Assembly (NCBI GenBank): GCA_051953655.1
Contig: JBQCIO010000095.1
Location: forward strand, 1 to 22,048
From: JBQCHF01 sp051953655
GTDB lineage: Bacteria; Actinomycetota; Actinomycetes; Motilibacterales; Motilibacteraceae
Reading direction: 5' to 3'
Length of the DNA: 22,048 nucleotides
A program made the position numbers and the translations under genes. The notes under the pieces are model-generated. The model was not told the DNA's origin. It was given only the letters and a program-made list of their open reading frames with translations, and made no database searches. How positions within the stretch are numbered: the first letter of the stretch is position 1; the number at the start of each line of letters is the position of its first letter. Positions 14,277-21,163 of the stretch are shown here, one piece after another.

Positions 14277-15512
14277 GTGCCACCAGTCAGCACCCAGCTC
14301 GTCCCGCCGCCCGAGGCGCCGCCCGGGCCCCAGCTCGAGCCGCACCTGGCTCCGGCGGGGTCCGTGCTGCTCGCCGCGGCGCCCCTCGTCGCCGAGGGCG
14401 CCGACGGCGCCTTCCCAGCCGTCCCGCTGCCCGCCGGCGTGCCCGACGACGTCCTCGGGCTGGAGCTCGACGTCGACGTCGCGGCTCCCGGCCGGCTCAC
14501 CCTGGCCGTCGTCGAGGAGCCCGACGAGGCCGCCCTCGCCGAAGTCGAGGAGGAGGCCGACGACGAGGAGGACCTGCCCTCGCTCGACGACACCAGCCGC
14601 GGCCCGTCCACCGACCTGGTGCGCGTCTACCTGCGCGAGATCGGCAAGGTGAAGCTGCTCACCGCCGAGCAGGAGGTCGACCTCGCCCGCCGGGTCGAGG
14701 CAGGGTTGTTCGCCGCCGAGAAGCTGGCCGGCCCCGACCCGCTCGACGAGAGCATGCTGCGCGACCTGCGTTGGATCGTCCACGACGGCGAGCGCGCCAA
14801 GGACCAGCTCATCGAGGCCAACCTCCGCCTCGTCGTGAGCATCGCCAAGCGCTACGCCGGCCGCGGGCTGCCGTTCCTGGACCTCATCCAGGAGGGCAAC
14901 CTCGGGCTCATCCGCGCGGTGGAGAAGTTCGACTACACCCGCGGCTACAAGTTCTCCACCTACGCGTCCTGGTGGATCCGCCAGGCCATCTCCCGCGCCA
15001 TCGCCGACCAGGCCCGCACGATCCGCGTCCCGGTGCACATGGTCGAGACGATCAACCGGATCCTGCGCACCCAGCGGCAGATGGTGCAGGAGCTCGGCCG
15101 CGAGCCGACGGCCGAGGAGGTCGCGGCCAAGGTCGACCTGCCGGTCGAGCGCGTCGAGGAGATCCGGCGCATCGCCGTCGAGCCGGTGTCGCTGCACCTG
15201 CCGGTGGGCGAGGACGAGGGCAGCGAGCTCGGCGACCTCATCGAGGACGGCGAGGCGGTCGCCCCGCTCGACTCCGCCTCCTACCAGCTGCTGCAGGTGC
15301 ACCTCGAGGAGGTGCTCGGCACCCTCGGCGAGCGCGAGCGCGCCGTCGTCCGGCTGCGCTACGGCCTGACCGACGGCGAGCCGCACACCCTGGAGGAGGT
15401 CGGCCGCCAGTTCGGCGTCACCCGCGAGCGGGTGCGCCAGATCGAGGCCAAGACCTTGGCCAAGCTGCGCCACCCGCAGTACGCCGGCCAGCTGCGCGAC
15501 TACCTGGGCTGA
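14277..15512 (+). CDS. RNA polymerase sigma-70 factor, RpoD/SigA family
   Basis: Directs RNA polymerase to -10/-35 promoters. From GTG 14277 the product is 411 residues: an acidic Pro/Ala-rich N-terminus, region 1.2 (DLVRVYLREIGKVKLLTAEQ), region 2 from about residue 181 (ANLRLVVSIAKRYAGRG; DLIQEGNLGLIRAVEKFDY; GYKFSTYASWWIRQAI), region 3 (RIRVP-type VPVHMVETINR), and region 4.2 with the helix-turn-helix VTRERVRQIEAKTLAKLRHP near residue 381. Whether it is the primary factor or a group-2 homologue cannot be settled here. Start choice: GTG 14277 has a very strong ribosome binding site (GGGGGAGGA, 14264-14272). GTG 14124, 51 codons upstream in frame, has a leaderless-type CACACT ending 7 nt before it and would give 462 residues. 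The stop lies in a 12-bp repeat that supplies three in-frame stops. Confidence 0.93.
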   Translation: MPPVSTQLVPPPEAPPGPQLEPHLAPAGSVLLAAAPLVAEGADGAFPAVPLPAGVPDDVLGLELDVDVAAPGRLTLAVVEEPDEAALAEVEEEADDEEDLPSLDDTSRGPSTDLVRVYLREIGKVKLLTAEQEVDLARRVEAGLFAAEKLAGPDPLDESMLRDLRWIVHDGERAKDQLIEANLRLVVSIAKRYAGRGLPFLDLIQEGNLGLIRAVEKFDYTRGYKFSTYASWWIRQAISRAIADQARTIRVPVHMVETINRILRTQRQMVQELGREPTAEEVAAKVDLPVERVEEIRRIAVEPVSLHLPVGEDEGSELGDLIEDGEAVAPLDSASYQLLQVHLEEVLGTLGERERAVVRLRYGLTDGEPHTLEEVGRQFGVTRERVRQIEAKTLAKLRHPQYAGQLRDYLG

Positions 15513-15544
15513 TCGGGGGGCTGATCGGGGGGCTGATCAGGGAC
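15509..15544 (+). repeat. 12-bp tandem repeat, three units, spanning the sigma-factor stop
   Basis: Units are CTGATCGGGGGG (15509-15520), CTGATCGGGGGG (15521-15532) and CTGATCAGGGAC (15533-15544). The gene stop TGA (15510-15512) is in unit 1; because the period is a multiple of three, in-frame TGA recurs at 15522-15524 and 15534-15536. The reverse complement unit GATCAGCCCCCC matches 10 of 12 bases of the first unit downstream of dgt (9588-9599). Confidence 0.9.
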
Positions 15545-15596
15545 CGACCGGCAAGGGCTGACGCATCGGGTCGTCGGGTCGGCGGCGGCGACGACG

Positions 15597-15602
15597 TAGG
15601 GT
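15597..15602 (+). promoter_or_regulatory. -10 hexamer TAGGGT for the 15609 gene
   Basis: TAGGGT fits TANNNT and ends 6 nt before GTG 15609, with no ribosome binding site between. This again predicts a leaderless transcript starting at or next to the start codon. Confidence 0.45.
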
Positions 15603-15608
15603 CGACTC

Positions 15609-16160
15609 GTGCCGTTGCCGAGCCTGCGCTGGCCCAGTCTGCGCCGCCGCGTCCCGCTGCCCGACGCCGTCCGCGCCGTGCTGGCGCTGGAGCCCGGCGA
15701 GCGGGTGCTGGCCGTCGCCGAGCTGCTCGACGGCGGCTGGGCGGTGGCCACCGAGCGGGCGCTGCTGCTCGCGCCCGGCCCGTCCCAGGGGGGCGAGGCG
15801 GAGCGGATCTCCTGGTGGACGGTGGACAGCGCCGCCTGGGACGACGCGTCCGAGCGGCTCGTCGTCGACGCCCGCCCGCCTGGCCGGCGGCCGGTGGTGC
15901 GCCGCCTGGCGCTGCACGAGCCCGAGAGCAGCCTGCTGCCCGAGACCGTCCGCGAGCGGGTGCAGGCCAGCATCGTGGTGAGCCAGAAGGTCCGGCTGGT
16001 GGGCCGCGCCGGCGGCCGGGTCACGGCCCGCCAGGTGCCCGGCTCCGCCGAGCTGGTGTGGGACGTGCAGCTCGACCCGGGCCTGGACCCGGCCGACCCG
16101 CAGGTGCAGGCCGCCGCCGAGGCGGCCATGGCCGAGGTGCGCGCCCAGACCGCCAGCTGA
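15609..16160 (+). CDS. Conserved hypothetical protein, PH-like fold suspected
   Basis: A 183-residue soluble protein without signal peptide or membrane segment. The stretch LALEPGERVLAVAELLDGGW followed by AVATERALLLAPG resembles bacterial PH-like domains, where a strand-turn-strand unit reads 'GE+VLA ... A(T)++LLL'. The middle has RISWWTVDSAAWD, and the C-terminal half has QASIVVSQKVRLVGRAGGRV and a terminal Ala-rich helix. I do not recognise a named family. It starts with GTG 15609, six bases after a -10-like TAGGGT, so it is probably transcribed separately from the sigma gene 96 bases upstream. It ends 30 bases from the convergent topoisomerase gene. Function unknown. Confidence 0.72.
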   Translation: MPLPSLRWPSLRRRVPLPDAVRAVLALEPGERVLAVAELLDGGWAVATERALLLAPGPSQGGEAERISWWTVDSAAWDDASERLVVDARPPGRRPVVRRLALHEPESSLLPETVRERVQASIVVSQKVRLVGRAGGRVTARQVPGSAELVWDVQLDPGLDPADPQVQAAAEAAMAEVRAQTAS

Positions 16161-16190
16161 CCCGCCCCGCGCCCTTCTTGAGTGCTGACC

Positions 16191-17309
16191 TCAGCCGGCG
16201 AGGGCGACGGCGGCCGGGTCGAGCACGAGCGGCTCGCCGCCGGGGGAGCGGCGCTGTCGACGCCGGTGGGCGCGCCGACGGGCGGCCTCCGGGGGTTCGG
16301 CGAGCAGGGAGAGCACCGCCTGCTCGATGGCGCCGTGGGTGGCCGGGCTGCCGAAGGCGGCCTCGTCGCCGAGCTCCTCCAGCGCGGGGGCGATGGTGAC
16401 GCCGTCGTCGTAGAGGTCGATGACCCGCGGGTCGATGTAGGACTTGCGCGCCACCGCGGGGGTGTTGCCGAGGTACTGGGACACCTCGCGCACCGCGCGG
16501 GAGACGGCCCGCTTGCGGGCGGTGTCGCTGGTGACCGCGGGCAGGCTCACCGCGAGCCCCACCGCCATGAGCACCGTGGCGTGCCAGGTGCGGAAGTCCT
16601 TCGCGGTCACCCCTTCTCCCACGACCTGTCGGAGGTAGTCGTTGACGTCGGAGCTGCGCACGTCGCGCCAGCGGCTGCCCTCCTTCCAGGCCAGCAGCTC
16701 CGGGGAGGGGTCCTTGCGCCGCTGCAGCCCGCGCACGACGTCGAGCACCACCGGGTCCAGGACGCTCTGCACGCGCTCCTTGGAGCCCTTGGCGAGGTAC
16801 TCGAAGGTGACCACCCCGTGGGAGACGGTGACGTGCTCGCGGCGGATCGTGGCCAGGCCGAAGGTGTTGTTCTCGGCCGCGTACTCTTCGCTGCCCACCC
16901 GGAAGAAACCGAGGTCCAGCAAGCGGAACGCGGTGCCGAGGATCTTCTCCTTCGGGTAGCCGGGCTGGTCCAGGTGCTGCTGCACGACCTGGCGGGCGAC
17001 GGGCAGCCGGCGGGCGACGTCGAGGATGCGGTCGTGCTTGGCGGCGTCGCGCTGCTCGCGCCACTGGTCGTGGTAGCGGTACTGCCGCCGCCCCGCCGCG
17101 TCGGTGCCGATGGCCTGGATGTGGCCGTTGGACCAGGGGCAGATCCACACGTCGTTCCACGCCGGCGGCAGCACCAGGTGCTGGATCCGCTCGAGCGCGT
17201 CGTCCTCGAGCACCGGACTGCCGTCGTCGTAGAGGTAGGCGAAGCCGCGGCCGCGCCGGACCCGGTGGATGCCGGGCCCGGTGCAGTCGGAGCGGCGCAG
17301 CCGCGGCAC
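16191..17309 (-). CDS. DNA topoisomerase IB (poxvirus-type, bacterial)
   Basis: Relaxes supercoils by nicking one strand through a 3'-phosphotyrosyl link, without ATP. The 372-residue product has the N-terminal domain (RGFAYLYDDGSPV; LVLPPAWNDVWICPWSNGHI) and the catalytic domain. Active-site residues are all in place: Arg137 (FFRVGSEEY), Lys174 (YLAKGSKERV), Arg240 (KDFRTWHAT), Asn282 (GNTPAVARKSY) and the nucleophile Tyr291. The Asn where vaccinia virus has His265 is normal for the bacterial branch; the spacing nearly equals Deinococcus radiodurans TopIB as I recall it. The start is GTG 17309, six bases after the stop of the DUF5709 gene, so it is the last gene of the minus-strand operon. 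The C-terminal tail is Arg-rich. Confidence 0.95.
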   Translation of the reverse strand: MPRLRRSDCTGPGIHRVRRGRGFAYLYDDGSPVLEDDALERIQHLVLPPAWNDVWICPWSNGHIQAIGTDAAGRRQYRYHDQWREQRDAAKHDRILDVARRLPVARQVVQQHLDQPGYPKEKILGTAFRLLDLGFFRVGSEEYAAENNTFGLATIRREHVTVSHGVVTFEYLAKGSKERVQSVLDPVVLDVVRGLQRRKDPSPELLAWKEGSRWRDVRSSDVNDYLRQVVGEGVTAKDFRTWHATVLMAVGLAVSLPAVTSDTARKRAVSRAVREVSQYLGNTPAVARKSYIDPRVIDLYDDGVTIAPALEELGDEAAFGSPATHGAIEQAVLSLLAEPPEAARRRAHRRRQRRSPGGEPLVLDPAAVALAG

Positions 17310-17315
17310 GCCGGC

Positions 17316-17840
17316 TCAGTCCTCGGGCTCGGGCTCGAGGTGCATCGCCTGCTCCTCCGGCGAGAGCGCCTCGGCGTCGGTCTCCATGGCGATCTCGTCG
17401 GCCTCGCGGTCCTCGTGCGCGCCCTCGTCCGGCGCGACCAGGGCGCCCGGGCGGCGCCCGTAGACGTCGTCGGAGGGCCCGGCGACGCCCTCGACCAGCT
17501 CGTCCTCGGCCAGGTCGGGACGGCCCTCCTGCCCCGGCAGCGGCTCGTCCGCCGGGTCGACGGTGGACTCCGGCACCTCCCGGGCCAGCTTGCGGTCCAG
17601 GTCCTCGCCCTCGATCTGCTCCTCGACCGTCGTGCCCACCGAGGAGGACCCGGGGTAGCCGACGTCGGAGGGCAGGGCCACCTGCTCGGGCTCGGGGGTG
17701 TCCCGCCGCTCGGGGTCGTCGTCGTCGACGACGTCGGGGAAGGCCTGGGTGCTGGGGCGGTCGTCGAAGACCGTCGGCTCGGCCTCGCTCAGGCCGACGT
17801 CGTCGATCTCATCCGAGGTGTCGTTGCGGGAGTCGGTCAT
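17316..17840 (-). CDS. DUF5709-type acidic protein
   Basis: A 174-residue, strongly acidic, low-complexity protein (MTDSRNDTSDEIDDVGLSEA...LEPEPED) with no membrane segment or signal. The core SSVGTTVEEQIEGEDLDRKL followed by AREVPE matches actinobacterial DUF5709 proteins (GxTxxEE...GExLDxRLxxExPD). Most of the chain is expected to be disordered; the function is unknown. ATG 17840 follows GGAGGGG with 2-4 bases between. It lies between a YtxH-like gene (57 bases upstream) and topoisomerase IB (6 bases downstream), all on the minus strand. This arrangement suggests a shared general-stress or chromosome-maintenance role, as inference only. Confidence 0.78.
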   Translation of the reverse strand: MTDSRNDTSDEIDDVGLSEAEPTVFDDRPSTQAFPDVVDDDDPERRDTPEPEQVALPSDVGYPGSSSVGTTVEEQIEGEDLDRKLAREVPESTVDPADEPLPGQEGRPDLAEDELVEGVAGPSDDVYGRRPGALVAPDEGAHEDREADEIAMETDAEALSPEEQAMHLEPEPED

Positions 17841-17897
17841 GTCCCCTCCGTGACTGGCGACGAGTGGTGGTCTGTGGTGGTGCTGGAGCGGTGCGCC

Positions 17898-18242
17898 CTA
17901 GATACGGGCGCGCCCGGCCTCGTCGAGCGCCTCGCCGCTCTGGCGCGGGTCCCACTCCGGGCCCGGGCCCTCCGGACGCGCATGGGCGCCCGGACCGCGG
18001 TGCGTCACCTTCGAGGCGGCGCCGGTGGCCAGGGACTGGGCCTTGCCGGCCAGCCCCGAGCCGCCGGTCCTGGCGGCGTCGGCGGCCCGGTGCTCGACGT
18101 CGCCGACCGCCTGCTGCACGCGCGGGTCCTCCCAGGTGCGCCGGGTGAGCCGCACGATCTGCTCGTAGCGCTCCCGACCCGCGCGCGCTCCGAGGACGTA
18201 GCCCACGGCGGCGCCGGCGAGGAAGGTGACCTTGGTGCGCAT
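17898..18242 (-). CDS. YtxH-like small membrane protein
   Basis: A 114-residue protein starting MRTKVTFLAGAAVGYVLGAR. Residues 4-20 are a small-residue (glycine-zipper-like) membrane helix followed by RAGRERYEQI, the hallmark of actinobacterial YtxH-domain proteins. Amphipathic helical sequence follows (VQQAVGDVEHRAADAA; LAGKAQSLATGAASKV), then a polar tail. Its biochemical role is unknown; Bacillus YtxH is linked to general stress. The start is ATG 18242, preceded on the minus strand by AGGAGG (18249-18254) with six bases between; the frame is open further upstream, but that extension is not protein-like. It heads the three-gene minus-strand operon ending with topoisomerase IB. Confidence 0.82.
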   Translation of the reverse strand: MRTKVTFLAGAAVGYVLGARAGRERYEQIVRLTRRTWEDPRVQQAVGDVEHRAADAARTGGSGLAGKAQSLATGAASKVTHRGPGAHARPEGPGPEWDPRQSGEALDEAGRARI

Positions 18243-18287
18243 CGGGTGCCTCCTGCGTGCGGTCGCTGGTCGAGCCGGTTCGGTGTC

Positions 18288-18322
18288 GAGCGGCACGCCG
18301 CGTTCGGCGTGCCGTGCCGCTC
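18288..18322. repeat. Two mutually exclusive 10-bp hairpins upstream of the YtxH-like gene
   Basis: CGGCACGCCG (18291-18300), loop CGTT, CGGCGTGCCG (18305-18314) is a perfect 10-bp stem. Overlapping it, GAGCGGCACG (18288-18297) pairs perfectly with CGTGCCGCTC (18313-18322). The two cannot form at once. They lie 46-80 bases before the start at 18242 on the minus strand and could be a leader structure of that operon or an operator. Confidence 0.65.
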
Positions 18323-18457
18323 GTACCCGATGCTCCCCGGTGGCGAACCCGCCTGCCGGACGGATCGGCGCGGGCGTCCGCCGACGCCCCTCTCGCGCCC
18401 GCGGCGGCGGCGCGATGCGTGCCGCCGGTGGTGCGAAGCGAAGGGTCCGCGGTGCGC

Positions 18458-18463
18458 TAAGGT
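18458..18463 (+). promoter_or_regulatory. Candidate -10 (TAAGGT) of the tRNA-Asn gene
   Basis: TAAGGT fits TANNNT and ends 32 bases before the mature tRNA 5' end, a normal distance for a tRNA leader. The overlapping TATGCG (18463-18468) is a weaker alternative. No good -35 is visible. Confidence 0.35.
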
Positions 18464-18495
18464 ATGCGCACATCGGCGGCCCTCGTGGCCGCCGG

Positions 18496-18568
18496 TCCCG
18501 CGTAGCTCAATCGGCAGAGCATCCGACTGTTAATCGGACGGTTATTGGTTCGAGTCCAATCGCGGGAG
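18496..18568 (+). tRNA. tRNA-Asn, anticodon GTT
   Basis: A complete 73-nt cloverleaf: acceptor stem TCCCGCG/CGCGGGA, D arm GCTC...GAGC, anticodon stem TCCGA/TCGGA with loop CTGTTAA, anticodon GTT at 18529-18531, variable CGGTT, T arm ATTGG-TTCGAGT-CCAAT, and discriminator G. The CCA end is not encoded (GCCC follows). All stems pair perfectly. Confidence 0.97.
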
Positions 18569-18586
18569 CCCTCGCAGCACCTCTCC

Positions 18587-18616
18587 GCCCCCGCCCGGCA
18601 CGTCCGGGTCGGGGGC
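18587..18616. terminator. GC hairpin after tRNA-Asn, possibly bidirectional
   Basis: GCCCCCGCCCGG (18587-18598), loop CACGT, CCGGGTCGGGGGC (18604-18616): twelve pairs with a single bulged T at 18609. It lies between the tRNA and the convergent GNAT gene, so it can serve both strands. No T tract follows. Confidence 0.6.
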
Positions 18617-18650
18617 GCTGTCGTCCGCGGCTCCCGCCGGATGGCACCGA

Positions 18651-19211
18651 TCAGACCGGCCGCTCCCAGACCAGCTCGAGGCCGTCATCCTCGTCCTCCT
18701 GCTCGCCCACCTGCCGGAAGCCGGCCGCACGCACGAGGGCGAGGGAGGGCTCGTTGCCCGGGCTGATGCTCGCCCGCAGCACCCGGGCGCCGGCCGCCCC
18801 CGCGGCGGCCCACATCGCCTGGGCCGCCTCGCGCGCGTAGCCCCGGCGCCGGAACGCCGCCAGCACCGTGTAGCCGATCTCGACCATGCCGCGCTCGTCC
18901 GGCGGTCCGTGGAACCCGACGTGACCGACCGCCTCGCCGGTCTCGCGCAGCACGACGGCCCGCAGCAGCCACGGCTCGCTCGCCGGGTCCAGACGCACCT
19001 GCTCGCGCCGGATCGCGACGACGTGGGCGGCGTCGGCGAAGGCGTCGTGCGGGTCGGTGAAGCCGAGGTCGGGAGGGGCGGCGCCCTCGCCCACCGCGGC
19101 CAGCCACCGCTCGGGCAGCAGCACCAGGTCCAGGCGCTCGGACCGGATCAGGGCGGGCGGGCCAGAGGCGGGCGGGGCGACCGGGACGGCGTCGGGCCCC
19201 GGATCGTCCAC
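18651..19211 (-). CDS. GNAT-family N-acetyltransferase (RimJ/RimL-like)
   Basis: A 186-residue acetyltransferase that would move an acetyl group from acetyl-CoA to an amine. The order is typical: beta-1 LIRSERLDLVLLPERWL, a mid-domain RAVVLRETGEAVGHVGFHG, IGYTVLAAFRRRGYAREAAQ carrying the acetyl-CoA pyrophosphate loop (RRRGYA), and ISPGNEPSLALVRAAGFRQV. The substrate cannot be told; related proteins act on ribosomal proteins, antibiotics or small amines. The start is GTG 19211 after AGAGGAG with five bases between; ATG 19241 is in frame upstream but has no ribosome binding site. It is divergent from phoX and convergent with tRNA-Asn. Confidence 0.88.
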   Translation of the reverse strand: MDDPGPDAVPVAPPASGPPALIRSERLDLVLLPERWLAAVGEGAAPPDLGFTDPHDAFADAAHVVAIRREQVRLDPASEPWLLRAVVLRETGEAVGHVGFHGPPDERGMVEIGYTVLAAFRRRGYAREAAQAMWAAAGAAGARVLRASISPGNEPSLALVRAAGFRQVGEQEDEDDGLELVWERPV

Positions 19212-19384
19212 GGCGGCTCCTCTCGGGTCTCCGGCGATCATGCCACGGGGCCAGGCGCTGACCGCGGCCAGAGCGGGTGCAGGACGACACGCGGAGGTCC
19301 TTGACCGCTGGCTGACCCGGCGACGCTCTGGCGTGACCGGGGCCAGCACCTCCCATGACCATCCCTTGGGACAACTTCTCGCCC

Positions 19385-19440
19385 GTTCGCCCTTCGCCGG
19401 TCGCGCCGTTCACCCGGTGCTCACTCCGCCTCACCAGGCT
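19385..19440 (+). promoter_or_regulatory. Probable PHO box (PhoP operator) of phoX
   Basis: GTTCACCCGGT (19408-19418) and GCTCACTCCGC (19419-19429) form an 11-nt direct repeat with a GTTCACC-like head. CTCACCAGGCT (19430-19440) continues it one base out of register. An imperfect GTTCGCC at 19385 may be an outer unit. Streptomyces PHO boxes are built of 11-nt units with conserved GTTCACC followed by four variable bases. The site is about 35-65 bases before the phoX start, where activation of a phosphatase gene is expected. Confidence 0.6.
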
Positions 19441-19473
19441 CCGGCCGTCCCGCTCCCCACCCGAAGGACGGAT

Positions 19474-21015
19474 ATGTCGCTCTCCCGTCGTCAGCTCCTC
19501 GGCCGCAGCGCCATCGGTGGCGCCGGCCTGCTGGCCGCCTCCACCGGCCTCGGCACCCTCGCCGCGTCCCCGGCCCTCGCCGACGCCCGCCCCGCCCGCC
19601 GTGGCGGTTCCTCCCGCACCTTCCCGCCGCTGCAGTCCCGGGACGGGGACCTGCTGGCCCTGCCGGAGGGCTTCAGCTACGAGGTGGTCGCCGTGTCCGG
19701 CAAGACCGACCTCCACGACGGCACCGGCAAGCTCATCGGCAAGACCCCCGAGCGCCCCGACGGCACCGCGGCCGTCGCCGCGCGCGGGCACCGCTGGCGC
19801 CTGATCCAGAACCACGAGACCGAGGCGGGTGCCGGCGAGGACAAGACCGTCCCGCTGGTGCCCGGCACGGTCTACGACCCGGCCGGCGGCGTGGCCGGCG
19901 GCGGCTGCACCGTGATCGAGACCCGGGCCGACGGCTCGCGCCTGTCCGAGTGGGTCGGCATCTCCGGCACCGTGGGCAACTGCGCCGGCGGCCCGTCGCC
20001 GTGGGGCACCTGGTTCACCTGCGAGGAGACCGAGGCGACGGCCGGCGAGAACGGCTACGAGAAGGACCACGGCTACGTCTTCGAGGTCTTCCCGGGCCTG
20101 CCGCACGAGCAGGCACCCGAGCCGATCAAGGCCTGGGGCCGTGCCGCCCACGAGGCCGTCGTCGTCGAGCCGAGACGCCGTCGCGTGTACCTGACCGAGG
20201 ACGCCTCCGGCAAGATCTCCGACCCGGACGGCCAGCCCCGCACCGGTCTGCTCTACCGCTGGACCGCGCCCAGCCACTACCGCGTCGGCCCCTACGTGGC
20301 CAAGGCGCTCGGTGCGGACGACGGCGCGCTGGAGGCGCTGGCAGTCCTGGCCGACGACGGCGGCGTGCTGCCGGACCTGGCCTACGTGACGGCCGCGCAG
20401 ATCGGGCGGCCGTTCCGCACCCGCTGGGTGGCCGTCCCCGACCGTCAGGCGTCGACGACGTCGCTGCGCAAGCAGTTCCACGTCGGTCAGGTGACGCACT
20501 CGAAGAAGCTCGAGGGCGCCACCGGGGACCGGGACGGCATGTACTTCGTGGCCAGCTTCGCCTTCGGCACGAACGACCTGCCGGCCGACGCGACCAAGCA
20601 CGACGGCCAGCTCTGGTACTACGACTACGCCGACGAGACCCTCACCCTGGTCGCCTACTTCCCCTACAGCGCCCAGCTGCACGACGAGGCCCCGGGCTGG
20701 GAGCAGGCCCTCGGCCGCTCGATCGACCTGTCCTTCGACGGCCCCGACGGCTGCCACGTCTCGCCCTACGGCAGCGTCGTGCTCACCGAGGACGGCAACA
20801 CCGCCAACCACGTCCTGTCCTGGACCCGCGAGGGCGGCGCCCAGGCGGTGGCGCGCAACCTCATCGTGCAGGAGCAGAACAGCGCCGGCGGCAACGTCTA
20901 CAGCGAGATGACCGGTCCGGCCTTCTCGCCCGACGGCACCGTGCTCTTCGCCAACGTGCAGGAGCCCGGGCACGTGTTCGCGATCCGCGGGCCCTGGAAG
21001 CACTACCTCGGCTGA
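19474..21015 (+). CDS. PhoX-family (DUF839) phosphatase, Tat-exported
   Basis: A 513-residue secreted phosphatase of the PhoX type, which releases phosphate from organic monoesters using iron and calcium. The Tat signal is SRRQLLG at residues 4-10, a hydrophobic stretch, and probable cleavage after ALA36. Family motifs in order: RLIQNHETEAG (Asn113-Glu115), GNCAGGPSPWGTWFTCEE (residues 168-185, with Cys170 and Glu184-Glu185), GRAAHEAVVVEP (His226-Glu227), and the C-terminal DGPDGCHVSPYGSVVLTED, GNVYSEMTGPAFSPDGTVLF and NVQEPGHVFAI. ATG 19474 has AAGGA six bases upstream. A PHO box in front suggests induction by PhoP under phosphate starvation. A perfect hairpin follows the gene. Substrate and metal content are inferred from the family. 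Confidence 0.9.
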   Translation: MSLSRRQLLGRSAIGGAGLLAASTGLGTLAASPALADARPARRGGSSRTFPPLQSRDGDLLALPEGFSYEVVAVSGKTDLHDGTGKLIGKTPERPDGTAAVAARGHRWRLIQNHETEAGAGEDKTVPLVPGTVYDPAGGVAGGGCTVIETRADGSRLSEWVGISGTVGNCAGGPSPWGTWFTCEETEATAGENGYEKDHGYVFEVFPGLPHEQAPEPIKAWGRAAHEAVVVEPRRRRVYLTEDASGKISDPDGQPRTGLLYRWTAPSHYRVGPYVAKALGADDGALEALAVLADDGGVLPDLAYVTAAQIGRPFRTRWVAVPDRQASTTSLRKQFHVGQVTHSKKLEGATGDRDGMYFVASFAFGTNDLPADATKHDGQLWYYDYADETLTLVAYFPYSAQLHDEAPGWEQALGRSIDLSFDGPDGCHVSPYGSVVLTEDGNTANHVLSWTREGGAQAVARNLIVQEQNSAGGNVYSEMTGPAFSPDGTVLFANVQEPGHVFAIRGPWKHYLG

Positions 21016-21040
21016 GGCGTCCGAAGCAGTCCCCGGCGGG

Positions 21041-21070
21041 GCCGGGTCCGGTCCGGTGACCGGACCCGGC
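21041..21070 (+). terminator. Perfect 12-bp hairpin terminator after phoX
   Basis: GCCGGGTCCGGT (21041-21052), loop CCGGTG, ACCGGACCCGGC (21059-21070), 25 bases after the stop. The stem is perfect and very GC-rich; the T tract is missing, as is common in actinobacteria. Confidence 0.7.
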
Positions 21071-21163
21071 GCCGCCGGCCGTCCCGGCAGCGTGCTCCGG
21101 CGCGTCCGCGCGACGCCGGCGTCCGTACCCGTCGATGCTGTGGCCCTCGCCGAGGAGGACGCC

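Noticed and set aside
16261..17160. Loss of the catalytic His in topoisomerase IB (Asn282)
   Set aside because: Asn at this position is normal in the bacterial TopIB branch, including Deinococcus, so it is not a defect.
19355..19804. Small gene starting MTIPWDNF upstream of and overlapping phoX
   Set aside because: It runs through the PHO box into phoX in another frame with Pro/Ser/Arg-rich translation; it is a shadow frame.
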